The position numbers and the translations under genes are program-made. The notes under the pieces were generated by a model, which did no database searches, had not been told where the DNA came from, and worked only from the letters and a program-made list of their open reading frames with translations. From positions 58,325 to 122,324 of the forward strand of contig JAJXZL010000010.1 of NCBI GenBank assembly GCA_021780075.1: a DNA stretch of 64,000 bases, given 5' to 3'. Below are positions 49,041-57,109 of the stretch, one piece after another; position 1 is the stretch's first letter, and each line of letters opens with the position of its first letter. Source of the DNA: Acidobacteriota bacterium (GTDB taxonomy: Bacteria > Acidobacteriota > Terriglobia > Terriglobales > Acidobacteriaceae).

Positions 49041-50315
49041 TTACTGCAGAAGCTTGGTCACTTCCTGCTGCAGGCTGTTGGCCTGGGCCAGGGCGGAGAT
49101 GCCAGTCTGGCTCAGGATTTCATACTTGGACAGATTCGACGTGGCCGAAGCGTAGTCCGTAGCCTGCACTGCATTCTGCGCAGCCGCGATGTTCTGCTGC
49201 TGTGTGTTGACCACCTGACTCACCGAGTTCAGCGTATTGATCTGCGAGCCGATGTAGCCATCCTGCGCCGCGACGTCTGTAATCGCCGTGTTGATTGCGG
49301 CCAGTGCACTCTGGGCATTACCCTGGCTTGTCAGGTCAGTCACGGAGAGGTTGGCGGTTGAATCACCTCCAGCCGCTGTCACGTAGCCAATCGTCGTGAT
49401 CGCCTTCGTCGAGGCACTCAATACGCCAGCAACCGTGGTGGGCGTATCGGTCAAAGGTGTCGTTCCCTGCGCGATGGCCACGTTGGCGTTGGTATTGGAA
49501 ATCAGGATGCCGGTATCGCCGCCGGCCACGGCTGCATCGCCCACGGCCGCCGCAGAGGTGAAGCTGGCGCTCACGCCTGCGATGCCATCCTTGTTGATCT
49601 CGGAGATCAGGGCGCTCACGGATGTCGCTGTCGTGTTAATCGTGCTTGTAGTTCCATCAGGATTCGTGATGGTGAACGCGAGACCGCCGGTGACCGCATC
49701 GGATTGTTTCGCCGCCGTGGTCAGCACTCCGGCCGTATCCTTGGACAGATCGACAAATGTGCCAGCCGAGCTCTGTTGCACGGTGCCGCCTGCATCGCCC
49801 ACGCTCGAGGATGTCAGCTTGGCAAAGTAGAGGCTGTCGATCGATGCACTCTGCGTGGAGGAGTCGCCCGTGTAGATGCTCACGCCCGCCGCAGTACCCG
49901 TGAAGACCTGATTCTGGTTGTAGGTGGTTGTCGATCCGATATTGTTGATCTCGGAAAGAATCGACTGGTACTCCTGGTTTGCGGCTGCCAACTGGGAGGT
50001 GTTGAGCGTTCCGTTCGAGGCCTCGGTGGCCAGCGTAACGGCGCGGTTGAGCAGGTTCGTCACTTGCGAGAGGGCGCCATCGGCCACCTTCAACAGCCCC
50101 ACGCCTTCAGAGGCATTCGTCGCCGACTGAGTCAGGGCAGAAGAGTTGGCCTGAAGACCATCCACAAGCGAAAGCCCGGCGGCATCATCGGCGCCGGAAT
50201 TGATGCGCGAACCCGATGACAGCTGCTGCAAAACACCCTGCAGGCTGTTGTTAGTGTTGTTTAGATTGTTTTCCGCATAAATCGCGGAGAGATTGTTCAG
50301 GACACCCAGGGACAT
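49041..50315 (-). CDS. fliC: Flagellin
   Basis: A 424-residue filament subunit. The N-terminal D0/D1 segment 'MSLGVLNNLSAIYAENNLNNTNNSL' to 'LSSGSRINSGADDAAGLSL' features and the C-terminal 'YIGSQINTLNSV...AEN'-type helices ('ATDYASATSNLSKYEILSQTGISALAQAN') are standard. The middle, about 150-330, is a variable Ala/Thr/Ser-rich domain. ATG 50315 has GAGGAG nine bases upstream; the longer frame is spurious. A sigma28-type promoter lies about 115 bases upstream. Confidence 0.96.
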   Translation of the reverse strand: MSLGVLNNLSAIYAENNLNNTNNSLQGVLQQLSSGSRINSGADDAAGLSLVDGLQANSSALTQSATNASEGVGLLKVADGALSQVTNLLNRAVTLATEASNGTLNTSQLAAANQEYQSILSEINNIGSTTTYNQNQVFTGTAAGVSIYTGDSSTQSASIDSLYFAKLTSSSVGDAGGTVQQSSAGTFVDLSKDTAGVLTTAAKQSDAVTGGLAFTITNPDGTTSTINTTATSVSALISEINKDGIAGVSASFTSAAAVGDAAVAGGDTGILISNTNANVAIAQGTTPLTDTPTTVAGVLSASTKAITTIGYVTAAGGDSTANLSVTDLTSQGNAQSALAAINTAITDVAAQDGYIGSQINTLNSVSQVVNTQQQNIAAAQNAVQATDYASATSNLSKYEILSQTGISALAQANSLQQEVTKLLQ

Positions 50316-50428
50316 GGGCTTCTCCTCATAGATGCTTGGATTTGCGGTCCTTGCCCTGCTAGCGCTCCCGTGCATTCGTTCAATGCTGGGCTGCCTCACC
50401 GGAGAAATTACCGCCGCATCTGGCCCAT

Positions 50429-50455
50429 ATTTCGGCACTGGGCTGTAAGACTTTA
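50429..50455 (-). promoter_or_regulatory. Sigma28 (FliA) promoter of flagellin
   Basis: On the minus strand TAAAGTCT (50455-50448), 11 bases, GCCGAAAT (50436-50429). The enterobacterial consensus is TAAAGTTT-N11-GCCGATAA, so 13 of 16 positions match with exact spacing. Confidence 0.85.
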
Positions 50456-50511
50456 CCCCCCCCACGTTTCTGTCCTGATGGGAACATCGCTCTATCGATA
50501 GTTCTAATTTT

Positions 50512-50537
50512 TAACCTTTTCCTCAGTCTGCCGATAA
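50512..50537 (+). promoter_or_regulatory. Sigma28-like promoter of flbD-motA-motB
   Basis: A perfect -10 GCCGATAA (50530-50537) with TAACCTTT (50512-50519) ten bases before it, one base short of ideal. It lies 25 bases before the flbD start codon. Confidence 0.7.
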
Positions 50538-50561
50538 AAGCATTGAAGGAGTTGTGCGCCG

Positions 50562-50876
50562 ATGATCGAACTCACCAGACTCAACGGCAGTCACATGGTT
50601 TTGAACAGCGATCTGATCAAAACTGCTGAAGCCTCACCGGACACAATGCTCACGCTGATCAATGGAGAAAAGCTGATTGTGCGCGAGGAGCCCGCCGAGT
50701 TAGTGGAGCGTGTGCTAGCCTACCGGGCGCGTTTGCTGGCCAGTGTGGCACAGCTCTTACCTTCTATTGACGAACTGCAGAAGATAGTCTCGCTATCGAG
50801 TCTGGACATTTCCGGACAAGCAAGCCCCTTAGCGCCAACAATCGGCGCTGCGCACAGCACGAGCCCTGACAGATGA
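50562..50876 (+). CDS. flbD: FlbD-family flagellar protein
   Basis: A 104-residue protein. Residues 1-60 match the short FlbD/SwrD-type family: 'MIELTRLNGSHMVLNSDLIKTAEASPDTMLTLINGEKLIVREEPAELVERVLAYR' features. SwrD-like proteins raise motor torque, often next to mot genes, as here. The remaining 40 residues are variable. GAAGGAG precedes ATG 50562. It lies 42 bases before motA in the same unit. Confidence 0.85.
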   Translation: MIELTRLNGSHMVLNSDLIKTAEASPDTMLTLINGEKLIVREEPAELVERVLAYRARLLASVAQLLPSIDELQKIVSLSSLDISGQASPLAPTIGAAHSTSPDR

Positions 50877-50918
50877 AAGCAGAAAAGCACACGACACATC
50901 CACGACGAAGAGCTGCTC

Positions 50919-51692
50919 ATGGATAAAGCGAGCATCGGCGGTGTGTTTCTAGCGATTGCAGGGATCATTGCGGGGCTGCTGATTGAAGGCGGCAATTTGG
51001 CTCAGATTTTGCAGCCCACCGCAGCGCTCATTGTATTTGGCGGCACCATGGGAGCGGTGCTGCTCCAGTTTCCGTTCACCACGGTAGAAGCAGCGTTTCG
51101 GCGCATGGTCAATGTATTTGCCGCATCCCGCAAGCACAACGACCAGCTAATCCGTCTTCTAGTCGCCTTTGCCAATAAGGTGCGGCGCAACGGTGTGGTT
51201 TCACTTGACGCCGACCTGCAAACAATTCAGGATCCGTTTCTGAAGCAAGCGGTGATGCTCGCCGTGGATGGCACCGAGCCCGCAGAGTTGCGCAAAATCA
51301 TGCGTGTCATCCTGGATTCCACTTCCGAGATCGAGGAACGCCTGCCTGCCGTATTTGAGGCGGCAGGCGGGTTTTCGCCCACTATCGGCATCCTGGGCGC
51401 TGTGCTGGGACTTATTCAGGTGATGCAACACCTCGACAATATACAGGAAGTAGGCCGCGGCATTGCCGTAGCATTTGTCGCCACAATTTACGGGGTTGGA
51501 ATCGCCAATCTTTTCTTTCTTCCCTTTGCGGGCAAAATGCACATCCAGTTGCACGAAGATCATCAGCGCCGCGAAATGATGCTGGAAGGAGTCATCGCTA
51601 TTCTTGAGGGCATGAATCCTCGCATGCTTGAAGTCAAGCTGTCGGGATTCCTCAATACCACCGAGCAGCATAAGACTGAGCGTGCCGCATGA
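50919..51692 (+). CDS. motA: Flagellar motor stator protein MotA
   Basis: A 257-residue protein with four spans: about 7-27, 33-51, 150-170 and 180-200. 'GFSPTIGILGAVLGLIQVMQHL' and 'GRGIAVAFVATIYGVGIANLFFLP' are the conserved TM3/TM4 segments, and the cytoplasmic loop has the usual charged residues for rotor contact. It forms the ion-driven stator with MotB, whose ATG overlaps its TGA (51689-51692). Confidence 0.95.
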   Translation: MDKASIGGVFLAIAGIIAGLLIEGGNLAQILQPTAALIVFGGTMGAVLLQFPFTTVEAAFRRMVNVFAASRKHNDQLIRLLVAFANKVRRNGVVSLDADLQTIQDPFLKQAVMLAVDGTEPAELRKIMRVILDSTSEIEERLPAVFEAAGGFSPTIGILGAVLGLIQVMQHLDNIQEVGRGIAVAFVATIYGVGIANLFFLPFAGKMHIQLHEDHQRREMMLEGVIAILEGMNPRMLEVKLSGFLNTTEQHKTERAA

Positions 51693-52519
51693 GTCCCCGT
51701 CATCCTCGGAGTCGCATAAACCACGAGCGCTGGCTGGTTTCTTATGCCGATTTCATTACTCTGCTCTTCGCGTTCTTTGTTGTTCTCTACGCGTTCGCCA
51801 AAGCCGATCAAAGGAAGCAGGTGCAGGTATCCATAGCCATCGATACGGCCTTCCATACGCTGGGAATCTTTCCAGACACTTCTCACCGGTCCGCCTACAG
51901 TTCCAGTGCACTCTCAGGCACCGTCCAGCCCGGGTTTCCCATAAACGTCGTGATGAGTGAAGATGTGTTTTCCCCTACGAAGGTCAAGGATGACCTCAAC
52001 CAAATCCACCGTGAGTTACAACAGGCACTGTCTGGCCAAATTGCCCAGCACACAGTATCTATTCAGATGGGCCGCGAGGGGCTCGTCATCAGCCTGCGCG
52101 AGGCCGGCTTCTTCAACTCCGGATCTGCAACGCCACACCCGGAAACGCTCAGCACCCTGCAAGCGATTGCTATGTCAATCGGTCGTACTCCCTACGAAGT
52201 GCGCGTTGAAGGGCACACCGACAACGTGCCTATTCACAACGCCGAATTTGACTCGAATTGGGAACTCTCTTCGGCTCGCGCCACACGCATTGCCCGCATG
52301 CTCCTCGACCTGCATGCGATTTCTCCTGAACGGCTATCCGCTGCAGGTTATGCAGAATTTCACCCTGTAGCCAACAATCAAACAGCTGAGGGACGCGCTG
52401 AAAACCGTCGCGTTGACCTGGTCGTAATGCCCCGCGCCTTGGTCAATTTCGCCGCACCGGACCGTCTGCAGCCTAGCGGGCCCTGGCGCAAGATCACTGA
52501 CAACGCAAAACAGCAATAA
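51689..52519 (+). CDS. motB: Flagellar motor stator protein MotB
   Basis: A 276-residue protein. A basic N-terminus precedes the single span with the ion-carrying aspartate in 'SYADFITLLFAFFVVLYA' (about residues 18-35). The plug/linker region follows. The OmpA-like peptidoglycan-binding domain lies at about 140-250 with 'VEGHTDNVPI', 'NWELSSARATRIARML' and 'NRRVDLVV'. It overlaps motA by four bases. Proton use is likely from the TM sequence but not proven. Confidence 0.95.
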   Translation: MSPRHPRSRINHERWLVSYADFITLLFAFFVVLYAFAKADQRKQVQVSIAIDTAFHTLGIFPDTSHRSAYSSSALSGTVQPGFPINVVMSEDVFSPTKVKDDLNQIHRELQQALSGQIAQHTVSIQMGREGLVISLREAGFFNSGSATPHPETLSTLQAIAMSIGRTPYEVRVEGHTDNVPIHNAEFDSNWELSSARATRIARMLLDLHAISPERLSAAGYAEFHPVANNQTAEGRAENRRVDLVVMPRALVNFAAPDRLQPSGPWRKITDNAKQQ

Positions 52520-52532
52520 CCCAGTAGTGGGT

Positions 52533-52595
52533 GCATTGAGTCTGCGTTGAGTCGGCGGCGTGACGCCGCAATGAAGCTCCACTCCTACTCAATGC
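52533..52595. repeat. Nested inverted repeats after motB
   Basis: An outer 9-bp arm, GCATTGAGT (52533-52541) with ACTCAATGC (52587-52595), encloses the GC-rich hairpin GCGGCGT/ACGCCGC (52555-52569). It begins 14 bases after the motB stop. It could be a terminator without U tract or a REP-like element. Confidence 0.5.
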
Positions 52596-52727
52596 TGAGA
52601 GTTGCCTAAACTCAAGCTGCGGTCTGAATATTAAAGTGAGCAAGCCCTAAAGGAACGCCCCTGTGCACAATAATTGAAACTGTACAAAGGCAGGAAAAGC
52701 GCCGTAGCCTATATCTTGGAGAACGTT

Positions 52728-53090
52728 GTGACAAGCACCAAAATCTCCGAAGCCCAGCACTCCTTTGAACAGGGGCTTGACCTGCTAGCTGACGGGTTCG
52801 CTGCAAAAGCATCAGCCGCCTTCCGTGCTGCCATCGCAGCAGATCCTGCGCATTATGAGGCCTACCATGGCCTGATCCGCGCCCTGCGTGACGCCGGCGA
52901 GTTTGAGAAGTCCATCTCCGTTGCGCTTGCGCTCACTGCGCTTACGCCAGACGATCCACTGGCACACACCGCACTGTCGATTTCGCTCCAACAGGCCGGG
53001 CACGTGCCGGAAGCCGAAGCCGCCGCAGCCCGCGCACGTATACAGGAGTGGCGAGTTCAGTTGCAATCGCCACAAACAGAGGATTCGTAG
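52728..53090 (+). CDS. Small TPR protein
   Basis: A 120-residue helical protein with about three tetratricopeptide-like units: 'AQHSFEQGLDLLADGFAAKASAAFRAAIAADP', 'AHYEAYHGLIRALRDAGEFEKSISVALALTALTP' and 'DDPLAHTALSISLQQAGHVPEAEAAAARARI' (each seen in part). No signal peptide. GTG 52728 is chosen because GGAG lies six bases upstream; the longer frame from 52674 has none. It lies two bases before the DNA glycosylase gene. Role unknown; protein-protein contact is likely. Confidence 0.75.
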   Translation: MTSTKISEAQHSFEQGLDLLADGFAAKASAAFRAAIAADPAHYEAYHGLIRALRDAGEFEKSISVALALTALTPDDPLAHTALSISLQQAGHVPEAEAAAARARIQEWRVQLQSPQTEDS

Positions 53091-53092
53091 CA

Positions 53093-53800
53093 ATGAAAGG
53101 GCTTCGGCGGCCCGACGCCGCAACGCGTCTTCGCCACATGCATGATCGGCTCGCACGGGCATACGGCCCGCAAGGCTGGTGGCCGGCCAGAAATACTTTT
53201 GAAGTCATCCTGGGGGCCTACCTCACGCAAAATACTGCATGGAAGGCCGTCGAACTTTCCCTCGATAATCTGCGCAACGCAGGGGCTTTGACTCTTGATG
53301 CTCTGCGGTCAGTGGCTCTTGAGGATCTCCAGCGGTTAATCCGCCCTTCGGGTTTCTGCACACGCAAGGCGCCCGCTCTCAAAGCATTTATCACAATGCT
53401 GGATACGGAGTTTGCCGGCTCGCTCTGTGCATTAGCCGCCACACCAACACAGCCTCTTCGCAGAAGACTGCTGGCGCTGCCCGGCGTTGGACCCGAAACC
53501 GCTGACTCTATTTTGTTGTATGCGCTCAAACACCCTGTACCGGTTGCCGATGAGTACTTGCGCCGCATTGCCGAGCGGCATCGGCTCTTGACGCCGGCGC
53601 CTGAGCATAACCGCAAGAGCTACGAATCCCTGGTGCAGCTCACCCGCGATGCGTTTGCCTCGGATGCCGCCGAGCATTTAGTGCCGATTTTCAATGAGTT
53701 CCATGCATTGGTAGTGGCCGTCGGCAAAGCTCACTGCCGCAAAACTGCGGACTGCACTTCCTGTCCTCTTGCAGGCGACTTACGATATGTCAGTGCCTAA
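53093..53800 (+). CDS. Endonuclease III-family DNA glycosylase, atypical active site
   Basis: A 235-residue HhH-GPD protein. The helix-hairpin-helix is 'LLALPGVGPETADSILLYAL' (about 121-140) and the general-base aspartate is likely in 'PVADEYLRR'. The catalytic lysine of bifunctional EndoIII (LPGVGRKTA) is Glu here, as in monofunctional members such as MagIII-type 3-methyladenine glycosylases. The C-terminal cluster motif has only three Cys (C-x5-C-x2-C in 'HCRKTADCTSCPL'); the fourth is missing. ATG 53093 directly follows the TPR gene's stop. Confidence 0.82.
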   Translation: MKGLRRPDAATRLRHMHDRLARAYGPQGWWPARNTFEVILGAYLTQNTAWKAVELSLDNLRNAGALTLDALRSVALEDLQRLIRPSGFCTRKAPALKAFITMLDTEFAGSLCALAATPTQPLRRRLLALPGVGPETADSILLYALKHPVPVADEYLRRIAERHRLLTPAPEHNRKSYESLVQLTRDAFASDAAEHLVPIFNEFHALVVAVGKAHCRKTADCTSCPLAGDLRYVSA

Positions 53801-53866
53801 ATCATCTTTGTGTGCCCAACCGCACCAGGGTGAGAGTTTAAGGCAGTGAAATCCTGTAGGCGGGTT

Positions 53867-54679
53867 CTAACCCCGGCTCGGCGGCTTAAGCCCCAGCTCC
53901 CGCATCGCAATCTGCAAATCGGCCCAGGCTTCCTTCTTCTGCCGCGGGTCGCGCAGCAAAAACGCCGGATGATAGGTCACAATCAGCTTCGTCCCACGAA
54001 ACGAATGTACACGCCCGCGCAGCCCCGCCAAAGGCTGCCGCTGGCCCAGCAGATAGGTTGCCGCCGTAGCTCCCAGAGCCACCAGGACCTCAGGCCGCAC
54101 AACGTCGATCTGCCTGAAAAGAAAAGGCGAACAGGTGTTCGCCTCCTCCGGTTCCGGAGTCCGGTTGCCCGGTGGCCTGCACTTGACCACGTTGGCGATG
54201 TAGACTTCCTCGCGCTTCAGGCCCATGGCCGTAATCATGTTGTTGAGTAGTTGCCCGGCGCGGCCCACAAAAGGTATCCCCTGTGCGTCCTCGTCTGCAC
54301 CCGGCCCCTCGCCTACAAACATAAGACGCGCCTTGGCGTCGCCGTCGGCAAAGACCACTTTGTTGCGACCCGTGCTCAATGCACAGCGGGTGCAGTCGCC
54401 GATCTCCTGGCGAATCAATTCCAAAGCAGCATTGCGCTCGCTCGGCGCTACCGCCGCGGCAATCTCTGGCGCCGCGGGAAAACTCTTGCGGTGTGGAATA
54501 GTCTGGCTCTCCTCAGGATAGATGGTCTGCGTCGTCTCCGAACTTTCAGATGCTCTCACTGTGGCAATTAGCTCCGGGTCCACCGGCCGCCGGTAGAACT
54601 CGGTCATGCCAAGATCGCGATAGAAGCGCAGGCGTGCTTCGAGTGCTTCGCGGGTAGATGAATCAAGCTGTTGCGGCAA
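53867..54679 (-). CDS. Uracil-DNA glycosylase, family 4
   Basis: A 270-residue repair enzyme that removes uracil from DNA. The domain starts near residue 90 with 'CTRCALSTGRNKVVFADGD', then 'FVGEGPGADEDAQGIPFVGRAGQLL' (water-activating motif), 'ANVVKCRPPGNRTP' and 'CSPFLFRQI' (remaining iron-sulfur Cys), and the 'YHPAFLLR' loop. The first 85 residues are an extra, poorly conserved arm. TTG 54679 follows GGAGTAACCAGT. It starts six bases after coaBC, so it is at the end of that operon. Confidence 0.92.
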   Translation of the reverse strand: MPQQLDSSTREALEARLRFYRDLGMTEFYRRPVDPELIATVRASESSETTQTIYPEESQTIPHRKSFPAAPEIAAAVAPSERNAALELIRQEIGDCTRCALSTGRNKVVFADGDAKARLMFVGEGPGADEDAQGIPFVGRAGQLLNNMITAMGLKREEVYIANVVKCRPPGNRTPEPEEANTCSPFLFRQIDVVRPEVLVALGATAATYLLGQRQPLAGLRGRVHSFRGTKLIVTYHPAFLLRDPRQKKEAWADLQIAMRELGLKPPSRG

Positions 54680-54684
54680 ACTGG

Positions 54685-55986
54685 TTACTCCACAATAAGC
54701 TGGCGCTGCACTGATGCGGGCGAAACGGACTCGCTCAGCACCTTCTGCTGCGGCGTCTCTTCGTCCAGTTCCACCACCAGCGAGCGCGGCCGGCGCAAGG
54801 TAAGAATTTCGTCGAGAATGCGGTCGGCCAGTTTCCGCTTGGGCATCTCAGGTAGTTCGATCGCCGTGGTCGACGTCAGAAAAGTGGCGGCATTCACATC
54901 CGCATCAATTCCCACACCTTCAGCCGACACATCGTTCACAACAATGGCATCAACGCCCTTGCGGAGCAGCTTTGCACGGCCGTTCTCCATGCTGTTTTCC
55001 GTCTCAGCGGCAAAACCCACAATCAACTGGCCGGGCCGGCGGCGGCGCACCACCTCTGCCAGGATGTCCTCTGTCGGTGCCAGTTCCAGCGTGATGGGTC
55101 CCGAGCGCTTGAGCTTCTGACCGGAGAAATTAACGGGGCGGTAGTCGGCCACTGCGGCGGCCTTAATCACCAGCGTGGCCTCAGCCATGCGTTCCAGCAC
55201 AGCCTCGCGCATCTGGTCGGCCGTAGTCACCTTTGCCACTTCGCAATGCGCCGGCGGATGCAGCGCTGACGGCCCGCTGATCAAAATCACTTTGGCTCCA
55301 CGGCTCTCCGCCGCATCGGCCAGTGCGTAGCCCATCTTTCCGCTGGAACGGTTACCCAGAAAGCGAACGGGGTCCAGCGCCTCGCGCGTACCGGCAGCGG
55401 TCACCAGCACAATTTCTCCCGCCAGATCGTGACGGCGGCCCAGTGCATTCAGCACGGCGTCGGCAATGGTTTCGGGCTCCGCCATGCGTCCTGCACCCAC
55501 CATGCCGCAAGCCAGATCGCCGGCTCCCGGTTCTACCACGCGCACACCGCGCTGGCGCAGAATTTCAAGGTTGGCCCGCGTCGCCGGGTGCTCCCACATA
55601 TTCACATTCATTGCGGGAGCCACAAGCACAGGCGCGTTGGTGGCCAGATACATCGTACTAAGAAAATCGTCTGCAATGCCGTGGGCAAACTTGGCCAGAA
55701 TGTTGGCCGTAGCTGGTGCCACCACTAGTACATCGGCCCACTGCGCTTCGTCGATGTGCTCGATGCCACTTTGGCCTGCCGCAGCCGAGCCGGCATCAAT
55801 CTCGTTCCAAAGGCTTGTGATAACTCTGTGCCCGGTGAGAGCGGCAAACGTCAGCGGCTGCACAAATCGGCATGCCGACTCGGTCATCACCACATGCACC
55901 TCGACGTCCTGCCGCTGCAGCGCGCGCACCAGTTCCGCGGCCTTATAAGCAGCAATTCCGCCCGAGACACCTACCGTTACTCTCAT
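54685..55986 (-). CDS. coaBC: Bifunctional phosphopantothenoylcysteine decarboxylase/synthetase
   Basis: A 433-residue enzyme for two steps of CoA synthesis. The N-terminal CoaC flavoprotein domain shows 'VGVSGGIAAYKAAELVRAL', 'IEHIDEAQWADV' (catalytic His), 'APAMNVNMWEHPA' and 'LACGMVGAGRMAEP' (Cys of the lid). The CoaB domain shows 'TAAGTREALDPVRFLGNRSSGKMG', 'AAAVADYRP' and the lysine-rich 'GQKLKRSG'. ATG 55986 is chosen: TACAAT ends six bases before it with no SD, so it may also be read from its own leaderless message. The longer frame to 56022 overlaps that promoter. Confidence 0.95.
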   Translation of the reverse strand: MRVTVGVSGGIAAYKAAELVRALQRQDVEVHVVMTESACRFVQPLTFAALTGHRVITSLWNEIDAGSAAAGQSGIEHIDEAQWADVLVVAPATANILAKFAHGIADDFLSTMYLATNAPVLVAPAMNVNMWEHPATRANLEILRQRGVRVVEPGAGDLACGMVGAGRMAEPETIADAVLNALGRRHDLAGEIVLVTAAGTREALDPVRFLGNRSSGKMGYALADAAESRGAKVILISGPSALHPPAHCEVAKVTTADQMREAVLERMAEATLVIKAAAVADYRPVNFSGQKLKRSGPITLELAPTEDILAEVVRRRRPGQLIVGFAAETENSMENGRAKLLRKGVDAIVVNDVSAEGVGIDADVNAATFLTSTTAIELPEMPKRKLADRILDEILTLRRPRSLVVELDEETPQQKVLSESVSPASVQRQLIVE

Positions 55987-55992
55987 ATCTGG

Positions 55993-55998
55993 ATTGTA
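55993..55998 (-). promoter_or_regulatory. -10 element for leaderless coaBC message
   Basis: TACAAT on the minus strand, six bases before the coaBC ATG, which places the start codon at about +1. No clear -35 at 17 bases. Confidence 0.5.
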
Positions 55999-56103
55999 GA
56001 CTGATTCGATTGCGGACGGCACAAATCGGCAAAATCCATCCCCCTAACCGCGAACAAAAACGCCAGGGCAGACAACAGGAGCCCGCAAGCAAAACGAAAC
56101 GCG

Positions 56104-56334
56104 CTAACTTGCCATAATCGGAATGCCGTGGTCATCGACCAGCGGCTTCTGTACCGGCACATCCTTCTTGATGTAAGCGATTTTTCCAGCATCGACCTCA
56201 TCCTGCGCAATGCGGCAGGGCTTGGAGGAAGGGCTGGTAATCAGGGCTGCCGAGCCGCTCTGCAACTGGCGGGCGCGGCGGGCTGCCACAAGAACCTTGC
56301 GGTAGTTCGAGTCAAACTGAGTCTCAATCGTCAT
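56104..56334 (-). CDS. rpoZ: RNA polymerase omega subunit
   Basis: A 76-residue subunit that helps assemble RNA polymerase. The core 'DSNYRKVLVAARRARQLQSGSAALI' contains the conserved Arg-Ala-Arg-Gln segment of omega. The C-terminus carries the short beta-like tail. ATG 56334 lies inside the gmk end with GAGGA upstream, so translation is coupled; ATG 56349 is too far in. gmk-rpoZ-coaBC is a common bacterial gene order. Confidence 0.92.
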   Translation of the reverse strand: MTIETQFDSNYRKVLVAARRARQLQSGSAALITSPSSKPCRIAQDEVDAGKIAYIKKDVPVQKPLVDDHGIPIMAS

Positions 56335-57064
56335 CGGATTCCTCGTCAAAGTTCAACTGCTGCTGGCCGCTCGGATTCAGAATCCCAAAAGCTTCCAGCA
56401 CGGGTTTGAGCCGTTCCTGCGAATTTGACTGGCGGCAGGCCGCGGCGACCTCCAACACCCGGCTGGAGCGGATGGCGATCGGCTCTCCGTTGCGGTAGAA
56501 GCGCTCCGCCAGAACAATAGCTTCCAGTTGTGCCACTGTCCGGTCCAGGATGTCGTTGACCAAAATATATCCGTAGTCGCGATAATTCTCAATCTCTTTG
56601 CTGGCCTCGCTCAGGCGGCGGTAGAGTTCCGCTTCGTTCACTCCACCCTCAGCGCGGCTGCGATTGCGCAGACGCGTTCGCAGCACTTTGGGCGTTGGCG
56701 GCATCACAAAGATGCTTACCGCCTCAGGCAGCGCTTTCCGTACCTGCGCCGCGCCCTGCACATCAATATCCAACAGCAGGTCGTGACCCATGCGGCGGGC
56801 CTCATCCAGCGAGAGTCGCGACGTGCCGTAGTAGTTGCCAAAGACCTCTGCGTATTCGAGAAACATGCCCGCCGCGCGCATCCGCTCAAATTCCTCGCGG
56901 CTGGTGAAGTGGTATTCGCGCCCGTTCTCCTCCGAGCCACGCGGCGCTCGTGTTGTCCATGACACGGAGAAGTCCACGCCGTTGACCTGTTTGCGAAGCT
57001 CGCTAACGAGCGTGCTCTTACCCGAGCCTGAAGGAGCCGAAATAATGAATAAGATGCCTGCCAC
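56324..57064 (-). CDS. gmk: Guanylate kinase
   Basis: A 246-residue enzyme that phosphorylates GMP to GDP. It has the P-loop 'APSGSGKSTL' at residues 10-19, 'SVSWTTRAPRGSEENGREYHF' for GMP binding, and 'YAEVFGNYYGTS'. The C-terminus extends about 40 residues beyond most homologues with an acidic tail. GTG 57064 is the start, with a weak purine-rich SD. It lies 45 bases after yicC and overlaps rpoZ by 11 bases. Confidence 0.95.
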   Translation of the reverse strand: MAGILFIISAPSGSGKSTLVSELRKQVNGVDFSVSWTTRAPRGSEENGREYHFTSREEFERMRAAGMFLEYAEVFGNYYGTSRLSLDEARRMGHDLLLDIDVQGAAQVRKALPEAVSIFVMPPTPKVLRTRLRNRSRAEGGVNEAELYRRLSEASKEIENYRDYGYILVNDILDRTVAQLEAIVLAERFYRNGEPIAIRSSRVLEVAAACRQSNSQERLKPVLEAFGILNPSGQQQLNFDEESDDD

Positions 57065-57109
57065 GTTACGTTTGTCCCTTTCGTCGCCCTGAGAACGATT
57101 CTGCCCTGC

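Noticed and set aside
54671..55120. 149-codon plus-strand frame antisense to coaBC
   Set aside because: Ser/Arg-rich shadow of CoaB coding sequence without start signals.
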